A stretch of DNA of 64,000 nucleotides from Lysinibacillus sp. G4S2 (GTDB taxonomy: Bacteria; Bacillota; Bacilli; Bacillales_A; Planococcaceae), in the NCBI RefSeq assembly GCF_030348505.1, contig NZ_JAUCFJ010000002.1:4220001-4284000 (forward strand), in the 5' to 3' direction. Below are positions 18,876 through 27,858 of the stretch, piece by piece. Below the pieces are notes generated by a model, which was given only the letters and a program-made list of their open reading frames with translations, did no database searches and was not told the DNA's origin. Numbering within the stretch: position 1 is the first letter of the stretch; each line of letters starts with the position of its first letter. A program made the position numbers and the translations under genes.

Positions 18876-18906
18876 AAAGGGAACGATTTCAGTCGTTCCC
18901 TTTTTT
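18876..18906 (+). terminator. Terminator of pckA
   Basis: AAAGGGAACGA pairs with TCGTTCCCTTT over a 6-nt loop, followed by a T-run. Confidence 0.92.
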
Positions 18907-18973
18907 ATTTTCCCTCTTCTTTAGAAAAGGCCACTTGTGTATAATTCATAATAGAAGTTTTAGGGGGATACAT

Positions 18974-19930
18974 ATGAAAAGAAAGTACAAAGTGATTATT
19001 ACCATTGTCAGTCTTCTATTAGTATTGTTTGTTGGGGCTGGATTTTTTGCAGGGAATTATTTCTTTAATCTCGCCTTAAATCCTAATACAGATAAATCAG
19101 CCGTGCTTAATGCGCCGCACAATTCTATTGCTATTAGCCCTGAGGATGCTAAAGAAAAAGAAGAAAGTAAAAAGTGGTTTAAAGAGAATTTTGAGGACTC
19201 TTTTATACAGTCTTTCGATGATTTGAAATTGCATGCCTATACGCTTAAAAATACAAACGAAACAAATAAATGGGCAATTGTTTTCCATGGATATTCATCT
19301 GATGGCTCACAAATGTCAAAGTATGCTAAGCATTATTATGATATGGGCTTTAATGTTCTCATACCAGATGCAAGAGGTCATGGTAAAAGTGAAGGAGACT
19401 ATATTGGTATGGGCTGGCACGATCGACTAGATGTAGTTTCATGGATTAATAATGTTATCAGCTCTAATAAAAACGCTGAAATTGTTTTGTATGGTGTTTC
19501 CATGGGAGGCGCTACAGTGATGATGGCCTCAGGAGAGGATTTACCTGACAATGTTAAGGCTATTATTGAGGATTGCGGCTATTCCTCAGTTTGGGATGAA
19601 TTCTCCTATCAGTTGAAAGCAATCTTTAAATTACCCGCCTTCCCTATTATGCATTTTTCTTCGGCTGTTACGAAATTAAAAGCTGACTATACGCTTGGCG
19701 AAGCCAGTGCCGTCGAGCAAGTAGCAAAATCGAAAACGCCGATGCTGTTCATTCACGGAAGTAAAGATACATTTGTTCCTTCTGATATGCTTAATGAAGT
19801 ATATGAGGCTGCTAATGTACCGAAGGAAAAATTAATAGTTGAAGGTGCTGGACATGGCGGTGCAGAAAGCGTTGCTGGTGACTCTTATTGGGAAACTATT
19901 AATAACTTTTTAGCAAAATATATAGAGTAA
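18974..19930 (+). CDS. Membrane-anchored alpha/beta hydrolase (YqkD-like)
   Basis: 318-aa hydrolase with one N-terminal membrane segment (residues about 7-30) and an extracytoplasmic domain. The catalytic elbow GVSMGGA, the DARGHGKSEGD loop and the C-terminal GAGHGGAES histidine motif are all intact, with the acid in HGSKDTF. I start at ATG 18974 because GGGG lies 6 nt before it; the upstream ATG in the same frame has no site. The substrate is unknown; related proteins are annotated as esterases or peptidases. Confidence 0.85.
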   Translation: MKRKYKVIITIVSLLLVLFVGAGFFAGNYFFNLALNPNTDKSAVLNAPHNSIAISPEDAKEKEESKKWFKENFEDSFIQSFDDLKLHAYTLKNTNETNKWAIVFHGYSSDGSQMSKYAKHYYDMGFNVLIPDARGHGKSEGDYIGMGWHDRLDVVSWINNVISSNKNAEIVLYGVSMGGATVMMASGEDLPDNVKAIIEDCGYSSVWDEFSYQLKAIFKLPAFPIMHFSSAVTKLKADYTLGEASAVEQVAKSKTPMLFIHGSKDTFVPSDMLNEVYEAANVPKEKLIVEGAGHGGAESVAGDSYWETINNFLAKYIE

Positions 19931-19944
19931 ACGACCTTTTTTCT

Positions 19945-19986
19945 ACCGCTCAGGTGGCTGCGCAAAGCACCCGAGCGGTTTTTTGT
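19945..19986 (+). terminator. Terminator of the anchored hydrolase gene
   Basis: ACCGCTC (19945-19951) pairs with GAGCGGT (19973-19979), with an inner GGTG/CACC pairing, then TTTTTT. Its 3' arm is also the first unit of the adjacent repeat array. Confidence 0.82.
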
Positions 19987-20165
19987 CCTACTTGACGAGC
20001 AGGTTTCCTCCTGACCTGAGCGATTCTAAGGGCTACCCGAGCAGTTTTCCGCATGACCCGAGCGATTCTGAGGGCTACCCGAGCAGTTTTCCGCATGACC
20101 CGAGCGATTCTAAGGGCTACCCGAGCAGTTTTTCGTCTTACCTGAGCGATTCTGAGGTCTACCCC
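19969..20165. repeat. 21-bp minisatellite (42-bp higher-order unit) beginning in a terminator arm
   Basis: About nine units of ACCCGAGC followed by 13 variable bases. Two unit types alternate: ACCCGAGCAGTTTTCCGCATG and its partner with GATTCTGAGGGCT. The 42-bp pair is nearly exact over three copies. Because 21 is a multiple of three it forms an open frame (19983-20357), which I do not regard as a gene: it has no ribosome site and is pure repeat followed by antisense of ytmA. Confidence 0.85.
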
Positions 20166-20237
20166 GCATTAATATATTTTTTATTCCAAAAGAGTTTCTA
20201 CATTAGAATCGTTGAATGGAAAGACAGCTTGCATACC

Positions 20238-21011
20238 TTATTGTCGTTTCATCCATTCGCAAAGTGCATGTACTGTTTCTCGATTTTTTGCCGGTGGATA
20301 CTGATGAGCGTAGCGATGATCATACCATGTCTCAAATGTTTTATTAGCATCCTTTAAATAAAATTCTAACTGCCTTGCATGTTCAATATCTACATTTTCA
20401 TCAAGGTAGCCATGAATAATAAGTACTGGTGCTGTAATGTGCTCAATCTCAAATAGTGGTGTTCGAGCATCATAAGCCTCTGGTACACGATTAGGCGTCC
20501 CTCCTATAACACGCTTCATCATACGGCGCATATCTGACCGCTCCCAATATGTAGCTGTTGCATCAGATACGCCTGCCCATGTTACAACAGAGGTAATATC
20601 TCTACGTAATATCGCCGTCCAAAGTGCCATAATACCACCACGTGAAAAACCAAAGATATGAATATTATCATTACAAAACTGTTTTAGCACGTCTACAGCA
20701 TATACAGCGTCATAACGATCCGCTCCTGCAAACTCATCTCGACCTTCTCCACCTCGATTGCCACGGTAATATGGAGCAAAAACGATAAAGCCTTGTGCTG
20801 CAAACTGTGCGACTCGCGAAGGTCTAACCATACCAATGCTTTGCATACCGCCACGTAAATATAAAAAGCCATCATATGTACCTTCTGCCTTAGGCTCCGC
20901 TAATAATCCCTTCACACGTAGACCCTGTGACATATAAGTAATTTCTGTTAAACGAATAGCTGGATTTGGCGAAGGATAGGCACGTTTTTCAACGATTTCA
21001 CCATTGGTCAT
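20238..21011 (-). CDS. ytmA: Alpha/beta hydrolase, prolyl oligopeptidase-like (YtmA)
   Basis: 257-aa S9-type hydrolase of the size of Bacillus YtmA. The serine nucleophile is in FGFSRGG (residues about 120-126), the acid near GYLDENVD, and the histidine in the C-terminal DHRYAHQYPP segment. Cytoplasmic; the substrate is unknown. It overlaps the ytkD stop by 14 nt, so the two are co-transcribed and probably coupled. Gene order pckA - ytmA - ytkD matches the Bacillus region. Confidence 0.85.
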   Translation of the reverse strand: MTNGEIVEKRAYPSPNPAIRLTEITYMSQGLRVKGLLAEPKAEGTYDGFLYLRGGMQSIGMVRPSRVAQFAAQGFIVFAPYYRGNRGGEGRDEFAGADRYDAVYAVDVLKQFCNDNIHIFGFSRGGIMALWTAILRRDITSVVTWAGVSDATATYWERSDMRRMMKRVIGGTPNRVPEAYDARTPLFEIEHITAPVLIIHGYLDENVDIEHARQLEFYLKDANKTFETWYDHRYAHQYPPAKNRETVHALCEWMKRQ

Positions 21012-21471
21012 AATGCTTCAACTCCTCCAGCATTTTCTGCATTCCTTCATCCTTCATATGAAAGCTTAAATTTGGATGATTAGCAAATTCATCATCCGTT
21101 AACCAAGTCATCCCTGATGTTTCTAAATCAAATTCGATGTCCTCCTGCCCTGCATACTGTGCGGTAAAGACCGTTTTACAAAATAAGATGTCATCATGAA
21201 CCGCGTATTCTGCAAACCATCTAAGTTTTTTTACATGAACACCAGTCTCCTCGAATACTTCCCTAATCGCTGCCTGCTCCAAAGTTTCTCCAGGTTCTTG
21301 CTTTCCACCTGGAACCTCTACACCACGACGTTTATGAATCGTACATAACCACTTATTTTCATGCTTTAAAAAAACAAGTACATGCTTAGGTTCTACCCCA
21401 AGCTTACCTCTTGTAAAACTTAAATCCACTTGTAAACCATTTAAGTCCGTAAATGAGAACATACTCTTCAC
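20998..21471 (-). CDS. ytkD: Nudix hydrolase, YtkD-like nucleoside triphosphatase
   Basis: 157-aa protein with a complete Nudix box near residues 55-77: GGKQEPGETLEQAAIREVFE continuing as ETGV. Bacillus YtkD removes oxidised dGTP and so prevents mutation. It is the first gene of a two-gene unit with ytmA (14-nt overlap). The ATG follows a GGAG site. Confidence 0.88.
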   Translation of the reverse strand: MKSMFSFTDLNGLQVDLSFTRGKLGVEPKHVLVFLKHENKWLCTIHKRRGVEVPGGKQEPGETLEQAAIREVFEETGVHVKKLRWFAEYAVHDDILFCKTVFTAQYAGQEDIEFDLETSGMTWLTDDEFANHPNLSFHMKDEGMQKMLEELKHYDQW

Positions 21472-21605
21472 TCCTTTTTCATATTGCTAAAGCCTTATTT
21501 CGTAAACTTTCTTTTATTTCACTATAGTTTAATCATATAGCTTCAATCAACAAATAAAATCACTAATATTCAACTTCACTATTTGCAATATAGTACATAT
21601 ATAAT

Positions 21606-21786
21606 CGCTCATCACCAAAACGTGTGGTTGATTTCCGTTCCGATGAGCCGCTTCACTCGCGTTGCTCGCTCCAGGGTCTCATCTATGACGCTAATCCCGA
21701 AGGAGTCGCCCAGCGGTAACGAAGATCTACTAATATACATGGCATATATTTTTAAAAATGTCATCCACAACTTTTGGTGATGAGCC
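21606..21786. mobile_element. Family A non-coding element (A2)
   Basis: 181 bp from CGCTCATCACCAAAACG to TTTTGGTGATGAGCC. The flanks TATATAAT (21598-21605) and AATATAAT (21787-21794) are an 8-bp target duplication with one mismatch. The remaining gap to 22121 has no gene that I can recognise. Confidence 0.8.
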
Positions 21787-22121
21787 AATATAATGTCATT
21801 CAGACCATTAATCGGTGTGATAAGAGACTTTTAACGGGGAGTAATATCACTTTTCAATACTATGTTTATCCGATTGTAAACAAATACAGCTCAACAAATT
21901 AGAATTTCCCCCTGTTGGTTACTAGTGTTCAAAATGTGAGCTCATTTCTTATAACAATGGTCAATCCATCAAGAGTTGCTCTTTGTAGATCTAGGAACTC
22001 TTTTTTAATAATTGAAAATTGCAATCATAGCCATTTTCAATATTAGCCTTCATTAACTGTAACGTCTCCACAATGAAAATAGCGTGCTTCAAAACTTTTG
22101 AAGTCACGCTCTGTTTTTTGA

Positions 22122-22300
22122 TTATATAACTTGTTTGCCATCGAAAAATACGATTGGGTTTTTAACGACACAATCGATATGGACATCTGCCTCATTTGTA
22201 CCACCGAATGGCATATTACTACCAAATGCAATATGGATCGTGATTACCTTTTAAGATATTCAGTGCAATCTCTTGTAGATGTTGCATATGATCCTTAATT
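22122..22300 (-). pseudogene. C-terminal remnant of an aminopeptidase T/NicX-like protein
   Basis: Minus-strand translation gives IHIAFGSNMPFGGTNEADVH then IDCVVKNPIVFFDGKQVI and stop (TAA at 22122-22124). This matches the metal-binding C-terminus of the aminopeptidase T (M29-related)/NicX family. Upstream the frame is broken by a shift near 22245 and the rest of the gene is missing. It directly follows the IclR gene in the same direction, so it was probably part of the peptide-use locus. Confidence 0.6.
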
Positions 22301-23056
22301 AAAATTCAAATGATATCTACGAATAATGCCTTCAATTTCCTGGCGTGCTTCTGTTAACGGTTCCAATACTTCTGAAATACGTTGTTCTGTAAAACGATAA
22401 GTAGGACCTGATACAGTAACAGAACCTATTATCTGATCTTCACTATTAAAAACAGGCATTGCAAGTGCAAGTACGTCTGCCGTATATTCACTTTCACTTA
22501 CCGCGTAACCACATTCTCGGATTTTTTCAAGCTCAGCACGAATTTCACCTACATCTGTCATCGTATTATTTGTATAAGCAATTAAAGGCTCATCAATTAC
22601 TTTTGAAATTTGCTCTTCACTTAGGAAAGCAAGCATTGAACGATAGGAGGCACCTACATAAAGAGGTGTTCTACTTCCTCTTGAAACTGAAAATTTCACC
22701 TTATTTACAGGCTCTGCTTTCAGCAAGGTTAACGCTTCCAGACCATTTATAACTGTAAAAATAGCTGTTTCACCTGTTGTATCTTTTAGTTTTTCAAGAA
22801 TGGGCATGCACAGTTGGTCAATGTTTAACGAGTCATACATATTCATTCCAATTTCCCATAAGGCAATTCCAAGTGAGTATTTTTTAGTAATAGGATCTTT
22901 TGTAATAAAACCGTTATTCTCAAATGTCTCAAGTATTCGATATAAATTTGTATGATTTATATTCATAGCCATTGCTAGCTCACGCCCACCCCAAGTTGGT
23001 TTTTCTTTTGTAAACATCTTTAAAACAGTAATAGATAAATTTAAGGTTTTTAGCAT
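22295..23056 (-). CDS. IclR family transcriptional regulator of the peptide/amide locus
   Basis: 253-aa regulator. N-terminal winged HTH (residues about 1-70: TWGGRELAMAMNINHTNLYR then ILETFENNGF) and a C-terminal ligand-binding domain with the family's late GSVTVSGP segment. Such proteins bind small acids or amides and usually control an adjacent catabolic operon. It lies directly downstream of the M20 peptidase, DUF1177 and Opp genes in the same direction. Two palindromic repeats at the opp/oppA divergent promoters (29722-29740, 29860-29878) are its best candidate operators. Its ribosome site is weak (GAGAG). Confidence 0.88.
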   Translation of the reverse strand: MLKTLNLSITVLKMFTKEKPTWGGRELAMAMNINHTNLYRILETFENNGFITKDPITKKYSLGIALWEIGMNMYDSLNIDQLCMPILEKLKDTTGETAIFTVINGLEALTLLKAEPVNKVKFSVSRGSRTPLYVGASYRSMLAFLSEEQISKVIDEPLIAYTNNTMTDVGEIRAELEKIRECGYAVSESEYTADVLALAMPVFNSEDQIIGSVTVSGPTYRFTEQRISEVLEPLTEARQEIEGIIRRYHLNFN

Positions 23057-23117
23057 CTCTCTCGTCCTTTTGATCTAATTCGTTTAACATTATCAAAAGC
23101 AAGAGAGTAGCATTCTC

Positions 23118-24386
23118 TTACCTTTGATATAGGAAATCAATTACAGCAGTAATATACACTTTTGCGCAGCGTACGATATCCTCAACACGTACTTTTTCGT
23201 TACAGCCATGGATACTTGGTAAATAAGCTGGACCATATTGCAGCACAGGAATATCATATTGTCTGAAATGACGAGCGTCGCTACTTGCCCATTGCATAAC
23301 GCCATACGCCTCTTTTCCCGTAACAAACGAAATATTATCAACAATCGATTTACATATTGGATTTTCCGCAGGCGTATAGTTTGCCACGCTTTTAAATCCA
23401 AAACGTTTTATCGAATAGTCAATATTCAGTCCATCCAATTTACTTTTCAAAATTTCAGTTACTTCTTCTTCGGTAATTCCAAATGGTAAGCGGCAATCTA
23501 CCTGAACCTTACAATAATCTGGGATAACGTTGGATTTCGTACCTCCATTAATTGTACCAATATTTACAGAAATTTTCTCTAGAACCTCTTGATATTTCAA
23601 GCGATCATTTTCAACTTCACGCATGTATTTTTTTGATACTTCAATAAGGGGCTGTGTTTCTTCAGGAATATCAATTTTAAGATCCCATAATGTACGAACT
23701 TCATCAATAGCACGAATAGTATCCACAATAGCGTTTCTCCCGGCTAAAGGTGACAAGCTTCCATGTCCTGGCTCCCCGCGTACTTCTAGTTCAAACCAGT
23801 ATGAACCCTTTTGGCCAATTGTCGGATTTAAAGGTGATGAAGGCTCTGCAATTAAACAACCATCACCCTTTACTAAACCACGCTTTAAAAGCCAAGGGAC
23901 CCCATACTCGCCACCTGTCTCTTCATCTGGCACAATCGCTAATGTTAGCTTTCCTGGTAGATCAATGTTTAATTTTTTCAGCATTTTTGTTGCAAAAATA
24001 ATCCCTGCTAAACCTGCCTTCATATCACTAGCACCACGGCCAAGCATCCAGCCATCCTTCACTTCCCCAGAAAACGGAGCAAAATCCCATTTAGAAAGAT
24101 CCCCAACCGGGACAACATCTGTATGTCCACAATAGACTAACTCTTTACCTTCCGCATTACCAATAAAAGCTACTAAGTTAAATATTTTATCGGCAGATTC
24201 ATATTTTTCATATGGAATGTTTATTTCCTTTAAATAATTTTCTATAAAAGCTGTAATTTCAGTTGTATTTCCGGGCGGGTTAACACTTGGTATTTGAATT
24301 AATTTAGAACAAAATTCAATTAATTCATCCTTGTTATTTTCTACTTCATCGATTAATCGCAGTTTGAGCTCTTGTAAATCATTCAT
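23118..24386 (-). CDS. M20 family metallopeptidase (ArgE/DapE/ACY1-like)
   Basis: 422-aa zinc-dependent amidohydrolase. Metal and catalytic residues are visible: CGHTDVVPV, ASDMKAG, PDEETGGEYG and the C-terminal IHGCNEKV histidine. Members cleave N-acyl amino acids, dipeptides or succinyl-diaminopimelate; the substrate here is unknown. I use ATG 24384-24386 because GAGG lies 9 nt upstream; the frame extends 5 codons further without spacing for a site. It overlaps the DUF1177 stop by 8 nt, so it is coupled to that gene and likely works in the same pathway. Confidence 0.9.
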   Translation of the reverse strand: MNDLQELKLRLIDEVENNKDELIEFCSKLIQIPSVNPPGNTTEITAFIENYLKEINIPYEKYESADKIFNLVAFIGNAEGKELVYCGHTDVVPVGDLSKWDFAPFSGEVKDGWMLGRGASDMKAGLAGIIFATKMLKKLNIDLPGKLTLAIVPDEETGGEYGVPWLLKRGLVKGDGCLIAEPSSPLNPTIGQKGSYWFELEVRGEPGHGSLSPLAGRNAIVDTIRAIDEVRTLWDLKIDIPEETQPLIEVSKKYMREVENDRLKYQEVLEKISVNIGTINGGTKSNVIPDYCKVQVDCRLPFGITEEEVTEILKSKLDGLNIDYSIKRFGFKSVANYTPAENPICKSIVDNISFVTGKEAYGVMQWASSDARHFRQYDIPVLQYGPAYLPSIHGCNEKVRVEDIVRCAKVYITAVIDFLYQR

Positions 24387-25332
24387 GTGCGTGTACCTCA
24401 TTTCCTTTTGTTTGAAAATGATTCATACTACCATATAGCTTTTCCATGAGAGCGAACTGCTTTTCATCATAGAATGAGCATTTATTGACACCATAAGTTT
24501 TAGCTACTTCTAACACAAAACGAACTACATTTTCTACATCCGTTACATGAGTCGCGCCTGTTGCACAGCCTGCAACTGCCGATTTGGTAGTAATAGCAAC
24601 ACCCACAACTGGACTTGATGTAGCAACTGCTGGTTGTAAAATACTATTTACATGGAATAAGCCATTTCCATATGGGGTAATATCCTGTGTAGTAATGGGT
24701 ATTACTACTGGTGGAATTCCTGCTGTTTGGGTGTAAACATGTAATAAATCATCACTAATTTTTAAAATATAGCCCTCTTTCACTGTAGGTGTAATAGCAA
24801 ATCCTTTATGATTACAAACTTGATTGCCTTTCGTTGTGTCAATAGATAAAATAGCGTCCATTTCTACATCTACCTCGTGCTCATTCATAACACTAATATC
24901 GACTGGTGAGTTCATAAACGGAACTGGCTCATGTGGTAGAATTGGCGCTGTTGGACAAATATGAGTTGTGAAAATAACATCTCCCTCTAATCGATCACCC
25001 TTTAAAACCATATCTATAGCTTTTGCTGCACTCGCCATACATGCCAACGCACCATCACCATCGGATACAAAACCTGTCATCTCCGGACGCGCTCCAATTC
25101 CACCTAAACGTCCAATAATACCTAAAGTTGATGCACTCCCTCCGGATGATTTGCCGTTCTTTCCTTTAACAAGAACTCTTACAAAATCAGTAGAACCTCT
25201 TTCACCTTTAATTGTTTTTACAGTAACATCCGCTGACGGATCAATATTGTGTAAGTAATCTTTGACAACTTCACCATTCACATAAACACTATCCATTACC
25301 TCGTATAATTCAATAACATGCTTTAATGACAT
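24379..25332 (-). CDS. DUF1177 family protein
   Basis: 317-aa member of the DUF1177 family; the function is not known. Visible features are a glycine/serine-rich segment (KSSGGSASTLGIIGRLGGIGA, residues about 62-82), FTTHICPTAPILPHEP near residue 126-141, and several conserved His, Asp and Glu residues that could bind metal. There is no signal peptide, so it is cytoplasmic. It is translationally coupled to the M20 peptidase and lies downstream of the Opp genes, which suggests a step in processing the imported compound. GGAG precedes the ATG. Confidence 0.85.
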   Translation of the reverse strand: MSLKHVIELYEVMDSVYVNGEVVKDYLHNIDPSADVTVKTIKGERGSTDFVRVLVKGKNGKSSGGSASTLGIIGRLGGIGARPEMTGFVSDGDGALACMASAAKAIDMVLKGDRLEGDVIFTTHICPTAPILPHEPVPFMNSPVDISVMNEHEVDVEMDAILSIDTTKGNQVCNHKGFAITPTVKEGYILKISDDLLHVYTQTAGIPPVVIPITTQDITPYGNGLFHVNSILQPAVATSSPVVGVAITTKSAVAGCATGATHVTDVENVVRFVLEVAKTYGVNKCSFYDEKQFALMEKLYGSMNHFQTKGNEVHAHE

Positions 25333-25404
25333 AATAATTGCGCTCCTTTTCTAATTTTCTCGTTATCACGGACATCCATTTTAATGAAGGTTAGTGAAAA
25401 TCAA

Positions 25405-25541
25405 GGTTCATCACCATAACGTGTGGTTGACTTCCGTTCCGACTGGGCGCTTTCCAGGGGGCGTCCAGCCGTAACGAAGATCAACCAATATACAGTGCAT
25501 ATATTTTTAAAAAGGTCATCCACAACTTTTGGTGATGAGCC
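25405..25541. mobile_element. Family A non-coding element (A3), minimal copy with perfect target duplication
   Basis: 137 bp from GGTTCATCACCATAACGTG to TTTTGGTGATGAGCC. It is flanked by the perfect 8-bp repeat AAAATCAA (25397-25404 and 25542-25549). It lies between the DUF1177 start and oppF, splitting the locus. Confidence 0.88.
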
Positions 25542-25608
25542 AAAATCAAGCAATATAAACTTTTAACCTAAGTTTCAAAATGAATCGATTTCGCCTTGGC
25601 ATAATTGT

Positions 25609-25680
25609 AGCTGTCGCTTTGCTTTCGCTACAGATAACATTGGTAGCTGTCGCTTTGCTTTCACTACAGATAAACAATGC
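25609..25680. repeat. Two diverged REP-like units
   Basis: Two units of TAGCTGTCGCTTTGCTTTC followed by GCTACAGATAA or ACTACAGATAA. The rest of 25681-25807 has no recognisable gene. Confidence 0.6.
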
Positions 25681-25807
25681 AGATTTTGAATTGTGTTCGC
25701 ACAATCCATTCCTTTCAAAGCTTGTGACATCCGTCTGAGGCTTTTCGCTGTAGTGTTGATTACTTAGGCACCGCCAAAGTTATTTTTCGTCTAACTGTAA
25801 TTGTTAA

Positions 25808-26833
25808 CTAACTATAGATTTTACGTTCAGTTGTTGTGACATCTTGTCGAGCTGCGTTAAATAAATGACATGATACTTGATGTGATGCAGTAACTGAATC
25901 GAGTGTAGGCTGAACTTGTGCACATTTTTCCGTTACAAAACGACAACGTTTATGGAATACGCAACCACTCGGAGGGTTGACTGGACTTGGAACGTCACCA
26001 GATAAAATGATACGTTCCCTCGTATCAAACGGATTCTCTTTAGGAATTGCAGATAATAAAGCTTGCGTATAAGGATGCTGTGGATCCCCATATATTTCTT
26101 CATACGTACCTATTTCTACGATCTTCCCTAAATACATGACCGCTATACGATCACACATATAATTCACAACATTTAAATCGTGTGAAATGAATATATATGT
26201 TAAGCCGAATTCCTTCTGTAAATCTTTCAATAAATTAATAACCTGAGCTTGGACAGATACATCGAGTGCTGAAACTGGTTCATCACATATGACAATATCC
26301 GGATTTAACGCAAGCGCACGAGCAATATTAATACGTTGTCTTTGTCCACCTGAAAATTCATGTGGATACCGCTTTGCATGATAAGTGCTTAAACCAACTG
26401 TTTCAAGTAAGTCTACGACACGTTTTTTGCGTGATACATCATCTCCAATACCGTGTATCACCAATGGCTCAGCTATTAAGTATTCAATCGTTTTTCGTGG
26501 ATCAAGCGATGCATATGGGTTTTGAAATACCATTTGTATGGATTTACGTGCTGAACGAATATCTTTTGTATTTAAACTTGCTAAATCAATTCCGTTAAAC
26601 TCTACTTTTCCTTCTGTCGGTGTAATTAACTGATTAATTAAACGCGCAACAGTCGATTTACCACATCCAGATTCACCAACAATCCCTAATGTTTCACCTC
26701 TATATAATTCAAAGCTTACACCATCTACTGCTTTGACAAATTGCGTTGTCTTTTTAAAGGGAATAGAACTTTTAATAGGGAAATGCTTTTTTAAATTACT
26801 CACTTTTAGTACAGGCTCTTTATTCTGCTGCAT
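25808..26833 (-). CDS. Oligopeptide/dipeptide ABC transporter ATPase (OppF/DppF-like)
   Basis: 341-aa ATPase with Walker A GESGCGKST (residues about 54-62), the ABC signature FSGGQRQR and Walker B IVICDEP. The C-terminal oligopeptide extension with cysteines (PPSGCVFHKRCRF) is typical of OppD/F. It overlaps the partner ATPase by 14 nt. It powers import of the ligand delivered by the divergent OppA-like lipoprotein. Confidence 0.93.
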   Translation of the reverse strand: MQQNKEPVLKVSNLKKHFPIKSSIPFKKTTQFVKAVDGVSFELYRGETLGIVGESGCGKSTVARLINQLITPTEGKVEFNGIDLASLNTKDIRSARKSIQMVFQNPYASLDPRKTIEYLIAEPLVIHGIGDDVSRKKRVVDLLETVGLSTYHAKRYPHEFSGGQRQRINIARALALNPDIVICDEPVSALDVSVQAQVINLLKDLQKEFGLTYIFISHDLNVVNYMCDRIAVMYLGKIVEIGTYEEIYGDPQHPYTQALLSAIPKENPFDTRERIILSGDVPSPVNPPSGCVFHKRCRFVTEKCAQVQPTLDSVTASHQVSCHLFNAARQDVTTTERKIYS

Positions 26834-27839
26834 TAAAAACTCCCTCCTGACGTTCTACAATTTTTTCTTTCGTTTGCAAATGACAAGCCACTAAATGATT
26901 CTCTTGAACCTCCACTAATTCAGGTACTTTACTACGGCAAATATCTGTTGCCAAAGGACAGCGAGAAGAGAAGTGGCAGCCACTATGCGGCAACGATAAA
27001 TCTGGTGGACTTCCCGGAATCGCTGGTAGCCTGTCATGCTCTTGATTTCCTATCATAATTTGCGATTCAAGTAAACCCCATGTGTAAGGATGTAATGCAT
27101 TTTCATAAAGCTGTTTTGTTGTAGCGGATTCCACAGTTCGTCCTGCATACATGACATTTACTTTGTCACAAAGCTCCCATACAACACCTAAATCATGCGT
27201 AATCATAATGATGGCAGTATCGTGCTCCTGCTGTAATTTTTTCATTAAATCGAGAATTTGTGCTTGAACCGTTACATCTAGTGCTGTAGTAGGCTCATCT
27301 GCAATAAGTAGCTTTGGATTACATGCTAATGCAATTGCAATCATGACACGCTGTCGCATTCCACCTGAAAATTCGTGTGGATACATTTTCAAACGTTTTG
27401 TAGGTTCTGGAATTCCCACCATTTTCAGCATATCTACAGCTTTTACACTTGCTTCTTTCTTTGATAAATTTTCATGAGCACGTATAACTTCAATAATTTG
27501 ATTGCCTACTGTTAAAACTGGATTCAAGCTTGTAATGGGATCTTGGAAAATCATCGACATTTCATTACCGCGAACATTGCGCATTTCCTTTTCTGATATC
27601 GCTAGTAAATCGCGCCCATAAAAAAGAATTTTTCCATTTGTAATTTTTCCTGGCGGAGATGGAATTAAACGCATTAATGCTGTGGCTGTAACACTTTTGC
27701 CTGAGCCCGATTCTCCAACAATTCCAAGTGTCTCCTTCTTATTCAATTGTATATTTACGCCATTTACAGCTTTCATCGTAGAACCGCCACTTTTAAATTC
27801 AACTGTTAAATTTTCTACATCTAGTAACCGTTCAGTCAT
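26820..27839 (-). CDS. Oligopeptide/dipeptide ABC transporter ATPase (OppD/DppD-like)
   Basis: 339-aa ATPase with Walker [10 protein letters not shown], signature FSGGMRQR and Walker B LLIADEP, plus the cysteine-containing C-terminal domain ([13 protein letters not shown]). It forms a heterodimer with the OppF-like protein. GGGGGTGGAG-like site before the ATG, 19 nt after oppC. Confidence 0.93.
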   Translation of the reverse strand: MTERLLDVENLTVEFKSGGSTMKAVNGVNIQLNKKETLGIVGESGSGKSVTATALMRLIPSPPGKITNGKILFYGRDLLAISEKEMRNVRGNEMSMIFQDPITSLNPVLTVGNQIIEVIRAHENLSKKEASVKAVDMLKMVGIPEPTKRLKMYPHEFSGGMRQRVMIAIALACNPKLLIADEPTTALDVTVQAQILDLMKKLQQEHDTAIIMITHDLGVVWELCDKVNVMYAGRTVESATTKQLYENALHPYTWGLLESQIMIGNQEHDRLPAIPGSPPDLSLPHSGCHFSSRCPLATDICRSKVPELVEVQENHLVACHLQTKEKIVERQEGVFNAAE

Positions 27840-27858
27840 AACTCCACCCCCTTTCGTA

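Noticed and set aside
19983..20357. 124-aa open frame with PSDSEGYPSSF repeats
   Set aside because: It is the 42-bp minisatellite (a multiple of three) running into antisense of ytmA; no start signal.
22043..22231. 62-aa minus-strand open frame as a real gene
   Set aside because: It reads the aminopeptidase remnant in the wrong frame; the family match is in another frame.
23623..24135. 170-aa open frame antisense to the M20 peptidase
   Set aside because: Lies fully inside a well-supported gene on the other strand and has no ribosome site or family match.
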